From NCBI GenBank assembly GCA_009773975.1, contig VSMX01000088.1, positions 1 through 9,436 of the forward strand: DNA of 9,436 bases. Reading direction: 5' to 3'. The position numbers and the translations under genes were made by a program. A model generated the notes under the pieces. That model was not told where the DNA came from. It did not search any database and was given only the letters and a program-made list of their open reading frames with translations. Positions 1-7,721 of this stretch are shown piece by piece. The DNA is from Desulfovibrio sp. (GTDB lineage: Bacteria > Desulfobacterota > Desulfovibrionia > Desulfovibrionales > Desulfovibrionaceae). The first letter of the stretch is position 1, and each line of letters starts with the position of its first letter.

Positions 1-44
1 GATATGTTTTGTTGGTTAAAAATTTAAAGCATATAATAAAAAAA
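1..44. other. AT-rich spacer after murD
   Basis: No start codon followed by an open frame is present on the minus strand here: the only ATG is followed by CTT and then a stop. The next gene, expected to be ftsW from the usual order, must begin outside the window, so the gap is more than 44 nt. That is longer than any other gene spacing in this cluster. Confidence 0.6.
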
Positions 45-1352
45 TTATTTTAATTTTAAAAAAATACTTTTAAAATCCTCACCACGTTTTTCATAATTGG
101 CATATTGGTCAAAACTTGAGGTTGCTGGAGATAATAGAATAACGTCCCGAGTTTTTTTTGTCTTGTTCAATGCGAGCATGGCCGATTCCAGATCAGAATG
201 CCAATGCATTGGAACAAGGCCTTCCCAGGCCTTTTCAAATACTTCCCTGCTGGCGCCAAAAAGAGCAACTTCGCGTACTTTTTCCTTGACAATATTTCTC
301 AATGCCGCAAGGTCTCCGCCTTTGTATTTGCCGCCACAAAGCAATCTTATGGGCCGCTCAAATGAAGAAAGGGCAACTTTCAGAGAGGAAACCGTCGTAC
401 ATTTTGAATCATTTATAAAAGTTGTTCCATCAATTTCCCCAACAAGTTCAAGTCTGTGAGGCAATGGGGAAAAATTGGCTACCGCCCTTGCGGCATTATC
501 TTTTTGCACTCCCATAATACTGCAGGCTTTCCAGGCTGCTTCGATATTGGCCTGATTATGCTTTCCCAATAGCTTGCACCGGTTAAAGCAGCAGGTTTCT
601 TCCAGCCATGACATATTGGCTGCAGGTTTGAATTCACCAAGATATTCTTTAACATTTGACCCCAATATGGCGTGGTCTTTATCACACTGATAACGCAGAA
701 TATTCATTTTTGCATCAGCATACTCTCGCATATCTTTGTGATAATCGAGATGATTTGGCGTGATATTAAGTAATACAGCTACATCGGGAGAAAAAGAATT
801 GCATCCCTGCAGCTGAAAACTGGAAACTTCAAGCACCAGAACATCTGCGTTGTTGTTGCCCAATATATATTCTGAAAGCGGCGTTCCTATGTTTCCCCCA
901 AGAAAGACATTTAATCCCTGGGTTTCCAGCATTGCGGCTGCAAGAGATACCGTAGTTGTCTTGCCGCTTGTCCCTGTAACAGCCAGGACAGGTTCATCAT
1001 CAAGACAACGCCATGCAAGCTCTGTTTCGGATATTATCTCTGGCTGGATACTGGAGGTATCCAGAAGCAGCTCATGCAATTTTCGTATTGGAAATCCCGG
1101 ACTTGTAACTATCAATGATGCATTTTCAAAGTTGGCGGAATCCTGATTGCCCAAAACGACTTCTATGCCGATATTATTTAAATCCGAAAAATCATTCGCT
1201 GATAACGCATCAGGATTGTTATCCACCAGCCGAACCCTTGTGCCAAGTTTGCGCAAAAGTCTTGCAGCGGCGATCCCTGACCGTCCTGCTCCGGCAACGA
1301 TGGCAAATTGGCCAGGTGCAGGTTTTGCCCCACGATTTTTTAACTGTTTCAT
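45..1352 (-). CDS. murD: UDP-N-acetylmuramoyl-L-alanine--D-glutamate ligase (MurD)
   Basis: Cytoplasmic ATP-dependent ligase that adds D-glutamate to UDP-MurNAc-L-Ala, the second peptide-building step of peptidoglycan precursor synthesis. The 435-residue product has the usual Mur ligase length. Visible parts: an N-terminal Rossmann-like UDP-binding domain (about 17-100, AIVAGAGRSG); the central ATPase domain with P-loop GTSGKTT (127-133); LEVSSFQL (174-181); NITPNHLDYH (196-205) followed by K215, the expected carbamylated lysine; GKHNQAN (263-269); and the C-terminal domain with HRLE (299-302), NDSK (314-317), GGKYKGGD (340-347) and LLSPATSSFD (406-415). The ATG start lies 9 nt after the mraY stop, with an AGGAAG ribosome site overlapping that stop codon. 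The tail is unusually AT-rich and ends FLKLK. Oddity: the conserved DSKAT stretch reads DSKCT. Identity is very secure from motifs and context. Confidence 0.97.
   Translation of the reverse strand: MKQLKNRGAKPAPGQFAIVAGAGRSGIAAARLLRKLGTRVRLVDNNPDALSANDFSDLNNIGIEVVLGNQDSANFENASLIVTSPGFPIRKLHELLLDTSSIQPEIISETELAWRCLDDEPVLAVTGTSGKTTTVSLAAAMLETQGLNVFLGGNIGTPLSEYILGNNNADVLVLEVSSFQLQGCNSFSPDVAVLLNITPNHLDYHKDMREYADAKMNILRYQCDKDHAILGSNVKEYLGEFKPAANMSWLEETCCFNRCKLLGKHNQANIEAAWKACSIMGVQKDNAARAVANFSPLPHRLELVGEIDGTTFINDSKCTTVSSLKVALSSFERPIRLLCGGKYKGGDLAALRNIVKEKVREVALFGASREVFEKAWEGLVPMHWHSDLESAMLALNKTKKTRDVILLSPATSSFDQYANYEKRGEDFKSIFLKLK
53..76 (-). repeat. AT-only inverted repeat at the 3' end of murD
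   Basis: Two perfect 9-nt arms (ATTTTAAAA at 53-61 and TTTTAAAAT at 68-76) flank a 6-nt loop inside the last codons of murD. On the minus strand the stop codon follows, and then seven T residues (38-44). This has the shape of a terminator, but the stem is entirely A-T and would be weak. It may be no more than AT-rich drift at the gene end. Confidence 0.35.
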
Positions 1353-1361
1353 CTATACTTC

Positions 1362-2438
1362 CTATCGCAATTTCAGCACCGAGAGAGCAACCAGACCAAG
1401 CAAGGTTGAAAGTATCCAGAACCGAATAATAATTTTCGATTCCGGCACGCCTTTAAGTTCAAAATGATGATGCAATGGAGCCATTTTGAAAATTCTTTTT
1501 CCGCCACTCCAACGGAAATATCCTACCTGCAAAATTACAGAAAGTGTCTCGGCAACAAAAATGGCGCCCACGATAGCAAGAATCAGTTCCTGTTTGGAAA
1601 GCAGGGCAAGGTATCCCAGCACCCCTCCAATAGAAAGAGAACCAACGTCACCCATAAAAATCTGGGCCGGATAAGCATTGAACCACAGAAATCCAAGACC
1701 GGCTCCCGCAAGGGCTGCGCAAAAAATTGTTACCTCGCCTACTCCCGGGATATAGGGAGTTAATAAATATCCCGAAAAACGGCTATTTCCTGTGATGTAA
1801 ATAAAAATTGCAAAAACAAGGACCGCTATAATTGAAGGGCCTATTGCAAGCCCATCAAGCCCATCGGTCAGGTTTACCGCATTGGAAGCCGCTACCATCA
1901 AAAATATTCCAAATGGCAAATATAGCCATCCGAGATTTATTGTCCAATCCTTGAAAAAAGGGATAAATAACTGGCTCGTATAAGCCGGATTTACCCATAG
2001 AAGCCACATGGCAATGAAGGCAATAACCATTTGTCCAAAAATTTTGGCTTTTGGTGATATGCCCTTGTTTTCATGATGTCTTAATTTTGTAATATCATCC
2101 CATAATCCAATTGAGCCAAAACCCAAAAAAACAAATAGAGTTTGCCAAACATAATAATTTGTTAAATCCGCCCAAAGAAAAATGCTTGTTCCCAGGCTGA
2201 GGAAAATAAGCAGCCCCCCCATTGTGGGAGTACCGGCTTTTGTTGCATGTTTTTTTACATCAGGAAGTATATATTGCCCGCATTTTACCCTGTGCAGCCA
2301 GGAAATAAATGCAGGACCAACGATTATGGTTATAATGAGGGCAGTAATCAAAGCCCCCATTGAACGAAAAGATATATAACGCAGGACATTTAGCGCGGAC
2401 CATTCGCTGGCAAGGGGAACAAGAAAATTATAGAACAT
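1362..2438 (-). CDS. mraY: Phospho-N-acetylmuramoyl-pentapeptide-transferase (MraY)
   Basis: Integral inner-membrane enzyme that transfers phospho-MurNAc-pentapeptide from UDP to undecaprenyl phosphate, giving lipid I. With the ATG at 2436-2438 the product is 358 residues, close to the E. coli length, and starts MFYNFLVPLA like the family; the open frame extends further upstream but the added residues do not fit. About ten hydrophobic helices span the protein. Motifs seen: KAGTPTMGG (67-75), the aspartate pair in GLWDD (D114, D115), NAVNLTDGLDGLA (186-198, including D192 and D195), FMGDVGSL (261-268, catalytic-site D264), ETLSVILQV (297-305) and the APLHHHFE loop (320-327). The start sits inside the end of murF (11 nt overlap), with AAGAG 9 nt before the ATG. 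Translational coupling to murF is likely. Nothing is missing or broken. Confidence 0.97.
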   Translation of the reverse strand: MFYNFLVPLASEWSALNVLRYISFRSMGALITALIITIIVGPAFISWLHRVKCGQYILPDVKKHATKAGTPTMGGLLIFLSLGTSIFLWADLTNYYVWQTLFVFLGFGSIGLWDDITKLRHHENKGISPKAKIFGQMVIAFIAMWLLWVNPAYTSQLFIPFFKDWTINLGWLYLPFGIFLMVAASNAVNLTDGLDGLAIGPSIIAVLVFAIFIYITGNSRFSGYLLTPYIPGVGEVTIFCAALAGAGLGFLWFNAYPAQIFMGDVGSLSIGGVLGYLALLSKQELILAIVGAIFVAETLSVILQVGYFRWSGGKRIFKMAPLHHHFELKGVPESKIIIRFWILSTLLGLVALSVLKLR

Positions 2439-3849
2439 TATGAGCAACTCTTGGTACGATAATTTCTTTGAAGCTGCGGACAAACATTTCCAACTTGTTT
2501 GACCGCGATCCCTTGAACAGAATCACACCACCAGTGTTCATTGATTGACCCTGCAAAATTGTTTTCTTGAGCAAGCTTTCAAAGTCAGAAGCATCATTTA
2601 TGAGGTATAATTTTTCATTATTACATGGCCGTATTGCCAAAAAACCTTTTCTAAAATCCTCAAAGGATTTCCCCTTGAAAAAAACAAAGTCAGGCTTGAG
2701 TTCACCAAGTGTTTTACCCAATTCTTCATGAAGAATGCCGGTATCCCTTCCTAGCTCACCCATTTCACCGAGAATTGCATAAAATGGCCTTCCAAGGCTG
2801 TTGGCCTTTGCCTTTCCAATTTGCAACATCCTTTTCATGGAAAGCGGGTTTGCATTATAGCTATCATCAATGACATGCCATGAAGCAATAGTTTCCTCAT
2901 TAAACCGTTGGGGAGGCAGTTTGACATTTGAAAAACCGGAAGAAATTTCGGAGATTGACAAACCAAGCAGTGCAGCACAGGTTCCTGCAGCGATAGAAAC
3001 TTCTTCGCCTGCTTCTCCTGAAAGTGGCATTTTTATTTTGCAAATATTGCCATCAAGCATGAGTTCGCATGTTTCATCAGTATCATCTCTGGATCTGGAG
3101 TACCATTCTAGATCATGATTCTGGGGTTTTGTTGTGAACGTCACAAACTCAACGCCATATTTTTTTGTTTCTTGCACAAGTTCTGGATAATCCGCGCAAA
3201 TTACAGCTTTCCCGCCTGGAGCAAGATAATTGAACAGCCTTGCCTTGTGCCAGGCCACGCCTTTCTTTGCCAATCCTTCCAGATGGCCTGCTCCTGCATT
3301 CAGAACCAGGCCAATGTCCGGATTGAGGATGGCGCCCAGGTCATCCATATCTCCATCATGGCTTATACCTGCCTCCATAATCCAGAATTTTTCATCACCG
3401 TCAGTTTCAAGAATGGATATGGGGAGGCCAATCTGGTTATTGTGATTAAGCTGGCTCTTTGCGACCTTCCCATGTTCGGAAAGGATGGATGACAATACTT
3501 CTTTCAAGGTTGTTTTTCCCGCGGTCCCGGTTACGCCAACCACGATTGCGCCTGTTTTATTTCTCCAGCATGTGGCCAGTTTTCCCAAAGCCTTGACTGT
3601 ATCTTCAACAACAAAGACTGGAATGGGAATCTGAGGCAATGGTTTTTGAGCCAAAATGGCAGATGCGCCATTTTTCAATGCTTCAGTCACGAAATCATGA
3701 CCATCCGCTTTCTGGCCTTTTATACATACAAAAAGACCATTCTTTGAAATTTTTTTGCTATCGGTGGCCACTGAACATATTATGCCATTATCGCAAGCAA
3801 GTCCTGCAACATCTGTTTTCAGACATGATGCAATTTCGTCCATTGTCAT
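2428..3849 (-). CDS. murF: UDP-N-acetylmuramoyl-tripeptide--D-alanyl-D-alanine ligase (MurF)
   Basis: Cytoplasmic ligase that adds the D-Ala-D-Ala dipeptide to UDP-MurNAc-tripeptide, completing the pentapeptide precursor. Numbered from the ATG at 3847-3849 the product is 473 residues. Seen in order: N-terminal MurE/MurF-like domain with TDSKK (29-33) and LFVCIKGQKADGHDF (39-53); ATP-binding domain with P-loop GTAGKTT (108-114), NHNNQIGLP (135-143), MEAGISHDGDM (158-168), and AGAGHLEGLAKKGVAWHKARLF; C-terminal domain with PPQRF (312-316), DDSYNANP (328-335), LGEMGELG (360-367) and FKGSRS (445-450). The ATG overlaps the murE stop as ATGA, which I chose as the start. An in-frame TTG at 3853-3855 is better spaced from a GGGAG site and would add two residues; a further in-frame ATG lies at 3841-3843. 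Overlaps mraY by 11 nt at its 3' end. Confidence 0.96.
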   Translation of the reverse strand: MTMDEIASCLKTDVAGLACDNGIICSVATDSKKISKNGLFVCIKGQKADGHDFVTEALKNGASAILAQKPLPQIPIPVFVVEDTVKALGKLATCWRNKTGAIVVGVTGTAGKTTLKEVLSSILSEHGKVAKSQLNHNNQIGLPISILETDGDEKFWIMEAGISHDGDMDDLGAILNPDIGLVLNAGAGHLEGLAKKGVAWHKARLFNYLAPGGKAVICADYPELVQETKKYGVEFVTFTTKPQNHDLEWYSRSRDDTDETCELMLDGNICKIKMPLSGEAGEEVSIAAGTCAALLGLSISEISSGFSNVKLPPQRFNEETIASWHVIDDSYNANPLSMKRMLQIGKAKANSLGRPFYAILGEMGELGRDTGILHEELGKTLGELKPDFVFFKGKSFEDFRKGFLAIRPCNNEKLYLINDASDFESLLKKTILQGQSMNTGGVILFKGSRSNKLEMFVRSFKEIIVPRVAHNVL

Positions 3850-5291
3850 GCGCAATTTAAAAACTCCCGCACTATTTCCTGATCGCTGTAATGGTGTTTT
3901 ACTCCATTAATTATTTGATACTCCTCATGGCCTTTTCCGGCTATCAGCAGCGCATCATCTTGCGTCAGCAGTTCAAGGGCTTTCTTTGTCGCCAGCTTTC
4001 TGTCTTCTTCAATAACAAGTTGCGAAACCCGGGATAATCCAGGCAATACATCCTCAATTATGCTGTGCGGATCTTCGAATCTTGGATTATCTGATGTAAG
4101 AATTGCAATATCTGCCAACTTGGCAACTGCTTCGCCCATAAGAGGACGTTTGCCTTTATCGCGATTTCCTCCACAGCCAAACATGACCAAAACTCTTTTA
4201 AATCCCGCTTCCCTTAATGTCAGGATGGCATTTGTCAAAGCATCTGGTGTATGCGCATAATCAACAAAAATATTTAATCCTTCACGATTGACAATTCGTT
4301 CCATGCGTCCAGGCACGCCCATAAAATTTTCCAGACATCCTAAATCTTCCTTTTTAAAGCCGAGTTCAAGAGCCAAAGCTTGAACTCCCAGCAGATTAAG
4401 GGCATTAAATGACCCGATTAGCCGGGAATTAATAATCCATGTATCTTCGCCAAACCTCATTTTTAAAACAAGGCCGTTTGAACTGTGTTCCAGGATTTCG
4501 CCCAACAATTGGCGCCTGCCTGGTTCAAAAGGCTGCAAGCCGTATGCAAGCGCCCAGGGGCATTGTTCAAGCAGATGACGCCCCCATTTGTCATCGGAAT
4601 TGATAGCCATTTTTTTGTTTGCCAGGGGCAAGTCATAAAACAATCTTGCCTTGGCCATGAAATAGCTTTCCATATTTTTATGGAAATCAAGATGGTCCTG
4701 GGTAAGGTTTGTAAAAATCACTCCAACGAATGAAAGGCCATCCACTCTTTTTTTTGCCAGAGCATGAGAAGATACTTCCATTATTACTTCATCACATCCA
4801 GCGTCTTCCATTTCTTGTAACATTGAGTGGATTTCAAGAACATCCGGAGTGGTCAATCTGGCAGGTTCACTATGGCCTGGCCATCTCCATGAAACTGTCC
4901 CAAGCACTCCTGTTTTGTGGCCATTGCTTTGAAAAAGATATTCCAGTAAATATGCGGATGTCGTTTTGCCATTTGTTCCTGTTACGCCCAAAACATTCAT
5001 ATTGGCAGCCGGAGTGCGGAAACGAGCTTTGGCAAGTCCAATTAAAGTCTCATGTGGATCATGGCTGATAAATATTTTCAGGTTTTCATAAGGCAGGCAG
5101 GCTTCTTTTTGACTGCATACAATTATTGAAGCCCCCCTTTCCACTGCCTGCGGAATAAATGCTGTTCCATCAATTGAATCACCGGCCAAAGCAACAAAAA
5201 TATCACCTTTTTCCACAAGGCGGGAATCAGAACGCAAATTGACGCGGCCTGATTTACATAGCGCAAGAAGTTCTTCAAAATTGATTTCCAT
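3846..5291 (-). CDS. murE: UDP-N-acetylmuramoyl-L-alanyl-D-glutamate--2,6-diaminopimelate ligase (MurE)
   Basis: Cytoplasmic ligase that adds the third residue of the stem peptide. The DNPR motif (401-404, in DNPRFEDP) marks the meso-diaminopimelate-adding type rather than the lysine type, so the wall is predicted to contain meso-DAP. The product is 481 residues. Seen in order: N-terminal UDP-binding domain with SDSRLVEKGDIFVA (21-34); P-loop GTNGKTT (105-111); TTPD (147-150); EVSSHAL (172-178); NLTQDHLDFH (195-204); K214 in MAKARLF, the expected carbamylated lysine; PGRMERI (327-333); DYAHTPDAL (344-352); FGCGGNRDKGKRP (371-383); and GKGHEEYQ (452-459). The ATG starts 3 nt after the ftsI stop, with GGAG inside the last ftsI codons 9 nt upstream, and the TGA stop overlaps murF. 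No defects seen. Confidence 0.97.
   Translation of the reverse strand: MEINFEELLALCKSGRVNLRSDSRLVEKGDIFVALAGDSIDGTAFIPQAVERGASIIVCSQKEACLPYENLKIFISHDPHETLIGLAKARFRTPAANMNVLGVTGTNGKTTSAYLLEYLFQSNGHKTGVLGTVSWRWPGHSEPARLTTPDVLEIHSMLQEMEDAGCDEVIMEVSSHALAKKRVDGLSFVGVIFTNLTQDHLDFHKNMESYFMAKARLFYDLPLANKKMAINSDDKWGRHLLEQCPWALAYGLQPFEPGRRQLLGEILEHSSNGLVLKMRFGEDTWIINSRLIGSFNALNLLGVQALALELGFKKEDLGCLENFMGVPGRMERIVNREGLNIFVDYAHTPDALTNAILTLREAGFKRVLVMFGCGGNRDKGKRPLMGEAVAKLADIAILTSDNPRFEDPHSIIEDVLPGLSRVSQLVIEEDRKLATKKALELLTQDDALLIAGKGHEEYQIINGVKHHYSDQEIVREFLNCA
3864..3868 (-). promoter_or_regulatory. Ribosome binding site bearing on the murF start
   Basis: GGGAG on the minus strand, inside the last codons of murE. 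It lies 8 nt before an in-frame TTG (3855) and 14 nt before the ATG (3849) that overlaps the murE stop. The spacing favours TTG, while codon preference and the common ATGA overlap favour ATG. The two choices differ by only two residues. Confidence 0.5.
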
Positions 5292-5294
5292 TAA

Positions 5295-7412
5295 TTAAAG
5301 CTCCGAAAGCCAAAGAATATAATCCATTTTCCCACCATTTTTTATCCAGGCGCTTCCTGGGGGCGGACTTTGCTTTATCACCCGGGCACCCGAACCCTTC
5401 AGCTCTGGCACAATCCCTGCCCTTGCAAAAAGTTCGACCGCATTGCGCAGAGATTTGCCGGTCACATCAGGAACCTGGCTGGCAGCCTTTGCGAGATGTC
5501 CTGGCAAGCGCATTTCAGGAGTTTTAACCTTAATATTTTCAGAATTTTCAAAACTTGCCTTGTTCCCAACCAGCCATGGAGATTCAAGAGAAGCCAACTT
5601 CAAGCTTCTTGTATTTTTTTTGTTTTTTTCGGGAGATTTTACATCAACTCTGCTTTCATTCAAAAAACCGGTATATGTAAGTAGCCTTCCTGCAATTTCT
5701 TTAAAAGCTGGTGCCGCGACGATGCCTCCGTACTGATTCCTCGTTGGCTCGTCGACCATTACCAATACAAGATATTTCGGTTCATTCGCAGGGAAAAACC
5801 CTACAAAGGAAGCAAGACGTTTGGATCCGTAAGTTGCGGATTTATGGTCAACCTTTTGAGCTGTTCCTGTTTTACCCCCTACTTCAATGCCTTCGAGACG
5901 CGCGCGTTTTCCTGTTCCATCTTCTGCCTGAACCACATCGCGCATCATGTCCATTACTTCGTGAACGGTTTTTTCGTTGAAAATACGCCTTGGCGCTTCC
6001 TCAACCAAAGCCTCCTCACGGATTAACCGCAAAGGTTTATATATGCCATTATTCAGCAAGGCCAAATAGGCTTGAGCCATTTGCAAGGCGGTGACAGAAA
6101 TACTCTGGCCAAATGAAGTAGCCATTATATCCGCTTCGCTCCAGTCTCTGGGCTGGCGCAATATTCCTCTGCTTTCCGAAACAGGCAGCCTGGTTCGCTC
6201 CCCAAAACCCATGGACTGAAGATATTTGTGAAATTGTCTTGGGCCCATGCCCAGGCCAATTTTCGCCATGCCAATATTCGAAGAATAACGCAAAACTTTG
6301 CTTGCAGGCAAAATGCCCCTGATTGAAGTGTCTCTTATAGTTATATTTCTGTTTTCCCACTTTCCTCCTTCACAATTTATGAGAGTATTGGGAGTAATTT
6401 TGCCTTCTTCAAGAGCTGCCGCCATTACAAGAGGTTTGAATGTGGAGCCTGGTTCAAGTGCATCCGAAGCCAGCCTGTTCCTGTAGATGAGCGGCGTGGA
6501 GGTTTTGTAGGAATTTGGATTAAAAAAAGGATATTGGGCCCATGCAAGAATATCGCCGCTTGCTATCTCCACAATAAGCGCTCCGCTCCATCGGCCATCA
6601 AATTCTCTTGCTACCCTGGCGCATGCTTCCTCTGCAATAAATTGGACTTGCAAATCGAGAGTCAGGGTAAGGTCCTCTCCCTTTGGTTCTCCCATGCCTG
6701 CATCATGAAGATAGAACTTGCGGCCCATTGCATCGCGCTGCACAATTTGCCTGACAGGAACACAACCGAGCCTTCCTTCAAGAGATCTTTCCAATCCCTC
6801 AAGGCCCTTGTCATCCAGTCCGACGAAACCCAAAAGCTGTACTGACATGTGGTTGAAAGGATAGATACGGTCATACTCCCTCGAAAGACCAATGCCTGAA
6901 AGATTCGCTTTTCGTATCTGCTCGGCGGCATAATCATCAACCTTGCGCTTTAACCATACGAAACGCCGTTTGGTGTGGGTAAGATCTTCTTTCAGTTTTT
7001 GGGCTTCCACGCCCAGTATGGGGGCCAATATCGCCACAGTCTGAGGAATATCCACTATTTCCTGAGGCCTGGCATAAATGGAACTTACTTCCACGCTCCT
7101 GGCCATGACCTGACCATTGCGATCGCAGATTCGTCCCCGTTTTCCGGCTATTAGTTCTGTAGCCATGTGCTGGCGTTTTGCCTTTTCCGCAAGCCTGGGG
7201 CCTTCAATCATCTGCAAATACCAGGCACGCCCCCAAAGGCCAACCCAGATAAAACAAAAAATGAATACCACAGCCTTTATACGCAAAATGCTCCTGTCCG
7301 GTTTGGAGGCAGAATCAGAAGTTCTGGAAGATTTGGATAATCCGCTCTTTGGAGAAGACTTTTCCCTTGAAGGAATATAATTGGGATTATTCTTTCTACG
7401 TTTAAAAAACAT
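5295..7412 (-). CDS. ftsI: Division-specific peptidoglycan D,D-transpeptidase FtsI (class B PBP) with C-terminal PASTA domain
   Basis: Cross-links septal peptidoglycan from the periplasmic side of the inner membrane, normally together with FtsW and the FtsQLB proteins. At 705 residues it is longer than E. coli FtsI (588). Layout: a basic, Ser/Lys-rich cytoplasmic tail (1-40); one membrane anchor (about 44-62); PBP dimer domain beginning GKRGRICDRNG (90-100); transpeptidase domain (about 270-580) with SxxK as STFK (nucleophile S323, K326), SxN as SSN (377-379) and KTGT (514-517); a polar linker (about 585-642); and one PASTA domain (about 645-700, QVPDVTGKSLRNAVELFARAGI to the QSPPPGS turn). 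All three active-site motifs are intact. The ATG lies 3 nt after the ftsL stop, with GGAG 12 nt upstream. The PASTA tail recalls SpoVD/PBP2x-type proteins, but context supports the division enzyme. Confidence 0.96.
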   Translation of the reverse strand: MFFKRRKNNPNYIPSREKSSPKSGLSKSSRTSDSASKPDRSILRIKAVVFIFCFIWVGLWGRAWYLQMIEGPRLAEKAKRQHMATELIAGKRGRICDRNGQVMARSVEVSSIYARPQEIVDIPQTVAILAPILGVEAQKLKEDLTHTKRRFVWLKRKVDDYAAEQIRKANLSGIGLSREYDRIYPFNHMSVQLLGFVGLDDKGLEGLERSLEGRLGCVPVRQIVQRDAMGRKFYLHDAGMGEPKGEDLTLTLDLQVQFIAEEACARVAREFDGRWSGALIVEIASGDILAWAQYPFFNPNSYKTSTPLIYRNRLASDALEPGSTFKPLVMAAALEEGKITPNTLINCEGGKWENRNITIRDTSIRGILPASKVLRYSSNIGMAKIGLGMGPRQFHKYLQSMGFGERTRLPVSESRGILRQPRDWSEADIMATSFGQSISVTALQMAQAYLALLNNGIYKPLRLIREEALVEEAPRRIFNEKTVHEVMDMMRDVVQAEDGTGKRARLEGIEVGGKTGTAQKVDHKSATYGSKRLASFVGFFPANEPKYLVLVMVDEPTRNQYGGIVAAPAFKEIAGRLLTYTGFLNESRVDVKSPEKNKKNTRSLKLASLESPWLVGNKASFENSENIKVKTPEMRLPGHLAKAASQVPDVTGKSLRNAVELFARAGIVPELKGSGARVIKQSPPPGSAWIKNGGKMDYILWLSEL

Positions 7413-7415
7413 GAT

Positions 7416-7721
7416 TTATTTCAACTCCATGCGTCTGACCTGACCCTGGTGTGGTTCATGCATGCCAAATTCTTCCGCTTTTCTTCGAAGTTCATACGGA
7501 GAAAGGAGCCTCTCCTTTTCCACTTCCAGTTTGGCACGCAAAGCCAGTTTGTCACGAACCTCATTTTGAGCAATATTGATAAAATAAGTAGTATCCGTTC
7601 TTTCAATACCGCCCCAAACGAGCACAAGACCCAGAACTGGTATGGCAAGCAATTCAAGCGCAAGAATAATAAGCCAGCTCCGGCTGGTTTTTGGTTGAAT
7701 CAAATTTTTCCTGATGGTCAT
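7416..7721 (-). CDS. ftsL: Cell division protein FtsL-like (short bitopic coiled-coil protein)
   Basis: A 101-residue protein with the typical FtsL plan: short basic cytoplasmic N-terminus, one membrane span (about 16-37), then a charged periplasmic helix likely to form a coiled coil (about 48-75, rich in Glu, Lys, Leu and Arg, including RAKLEVEKERLLSPYELRRKAEEFGM). The segment SPYELRRKAEEFGM resembles the end of FtsL/DivIC-type helices. It is expected to form the FtsQLB complex that activates FtsW-FtsI at the septum. FtsL sequences diverge fast, so the call rests on topology and on its place between rsmH and ftsI more than on sequence identity. The start ATG overlaps the rsmH stop as ATGA, which implies coupled translation, and ftsI begins 3 nt after its stop. 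Confidence 0.87.
   Translation of the reverse strand: MTIRKNLIQPKTSRSWLIILALELLAIPVLGLVLVWGGIERTDTTYFINIAQNEVRDKLALRAKLEVEKERLLSPYELRRKAEEFGMHEPHQGQVRRMELK

Noticed and set aside
97..459. Plus-strand open frame opposite the C-terminal half of murD, with many similar ones across the window
   Set aside because: They lie antisense to strongly conserved genes, show no recognisable domain, and have no ribosome site or context; all are shadows of the minus-strand genes.
2439..2483. Upstream extension of mraY giving 373 residues
   Set aside because: The added residues are polar and unlike MraY N-termini, would deepen the overlap with murF, and the ATG at 2438 gives the family length with a ribosome site.
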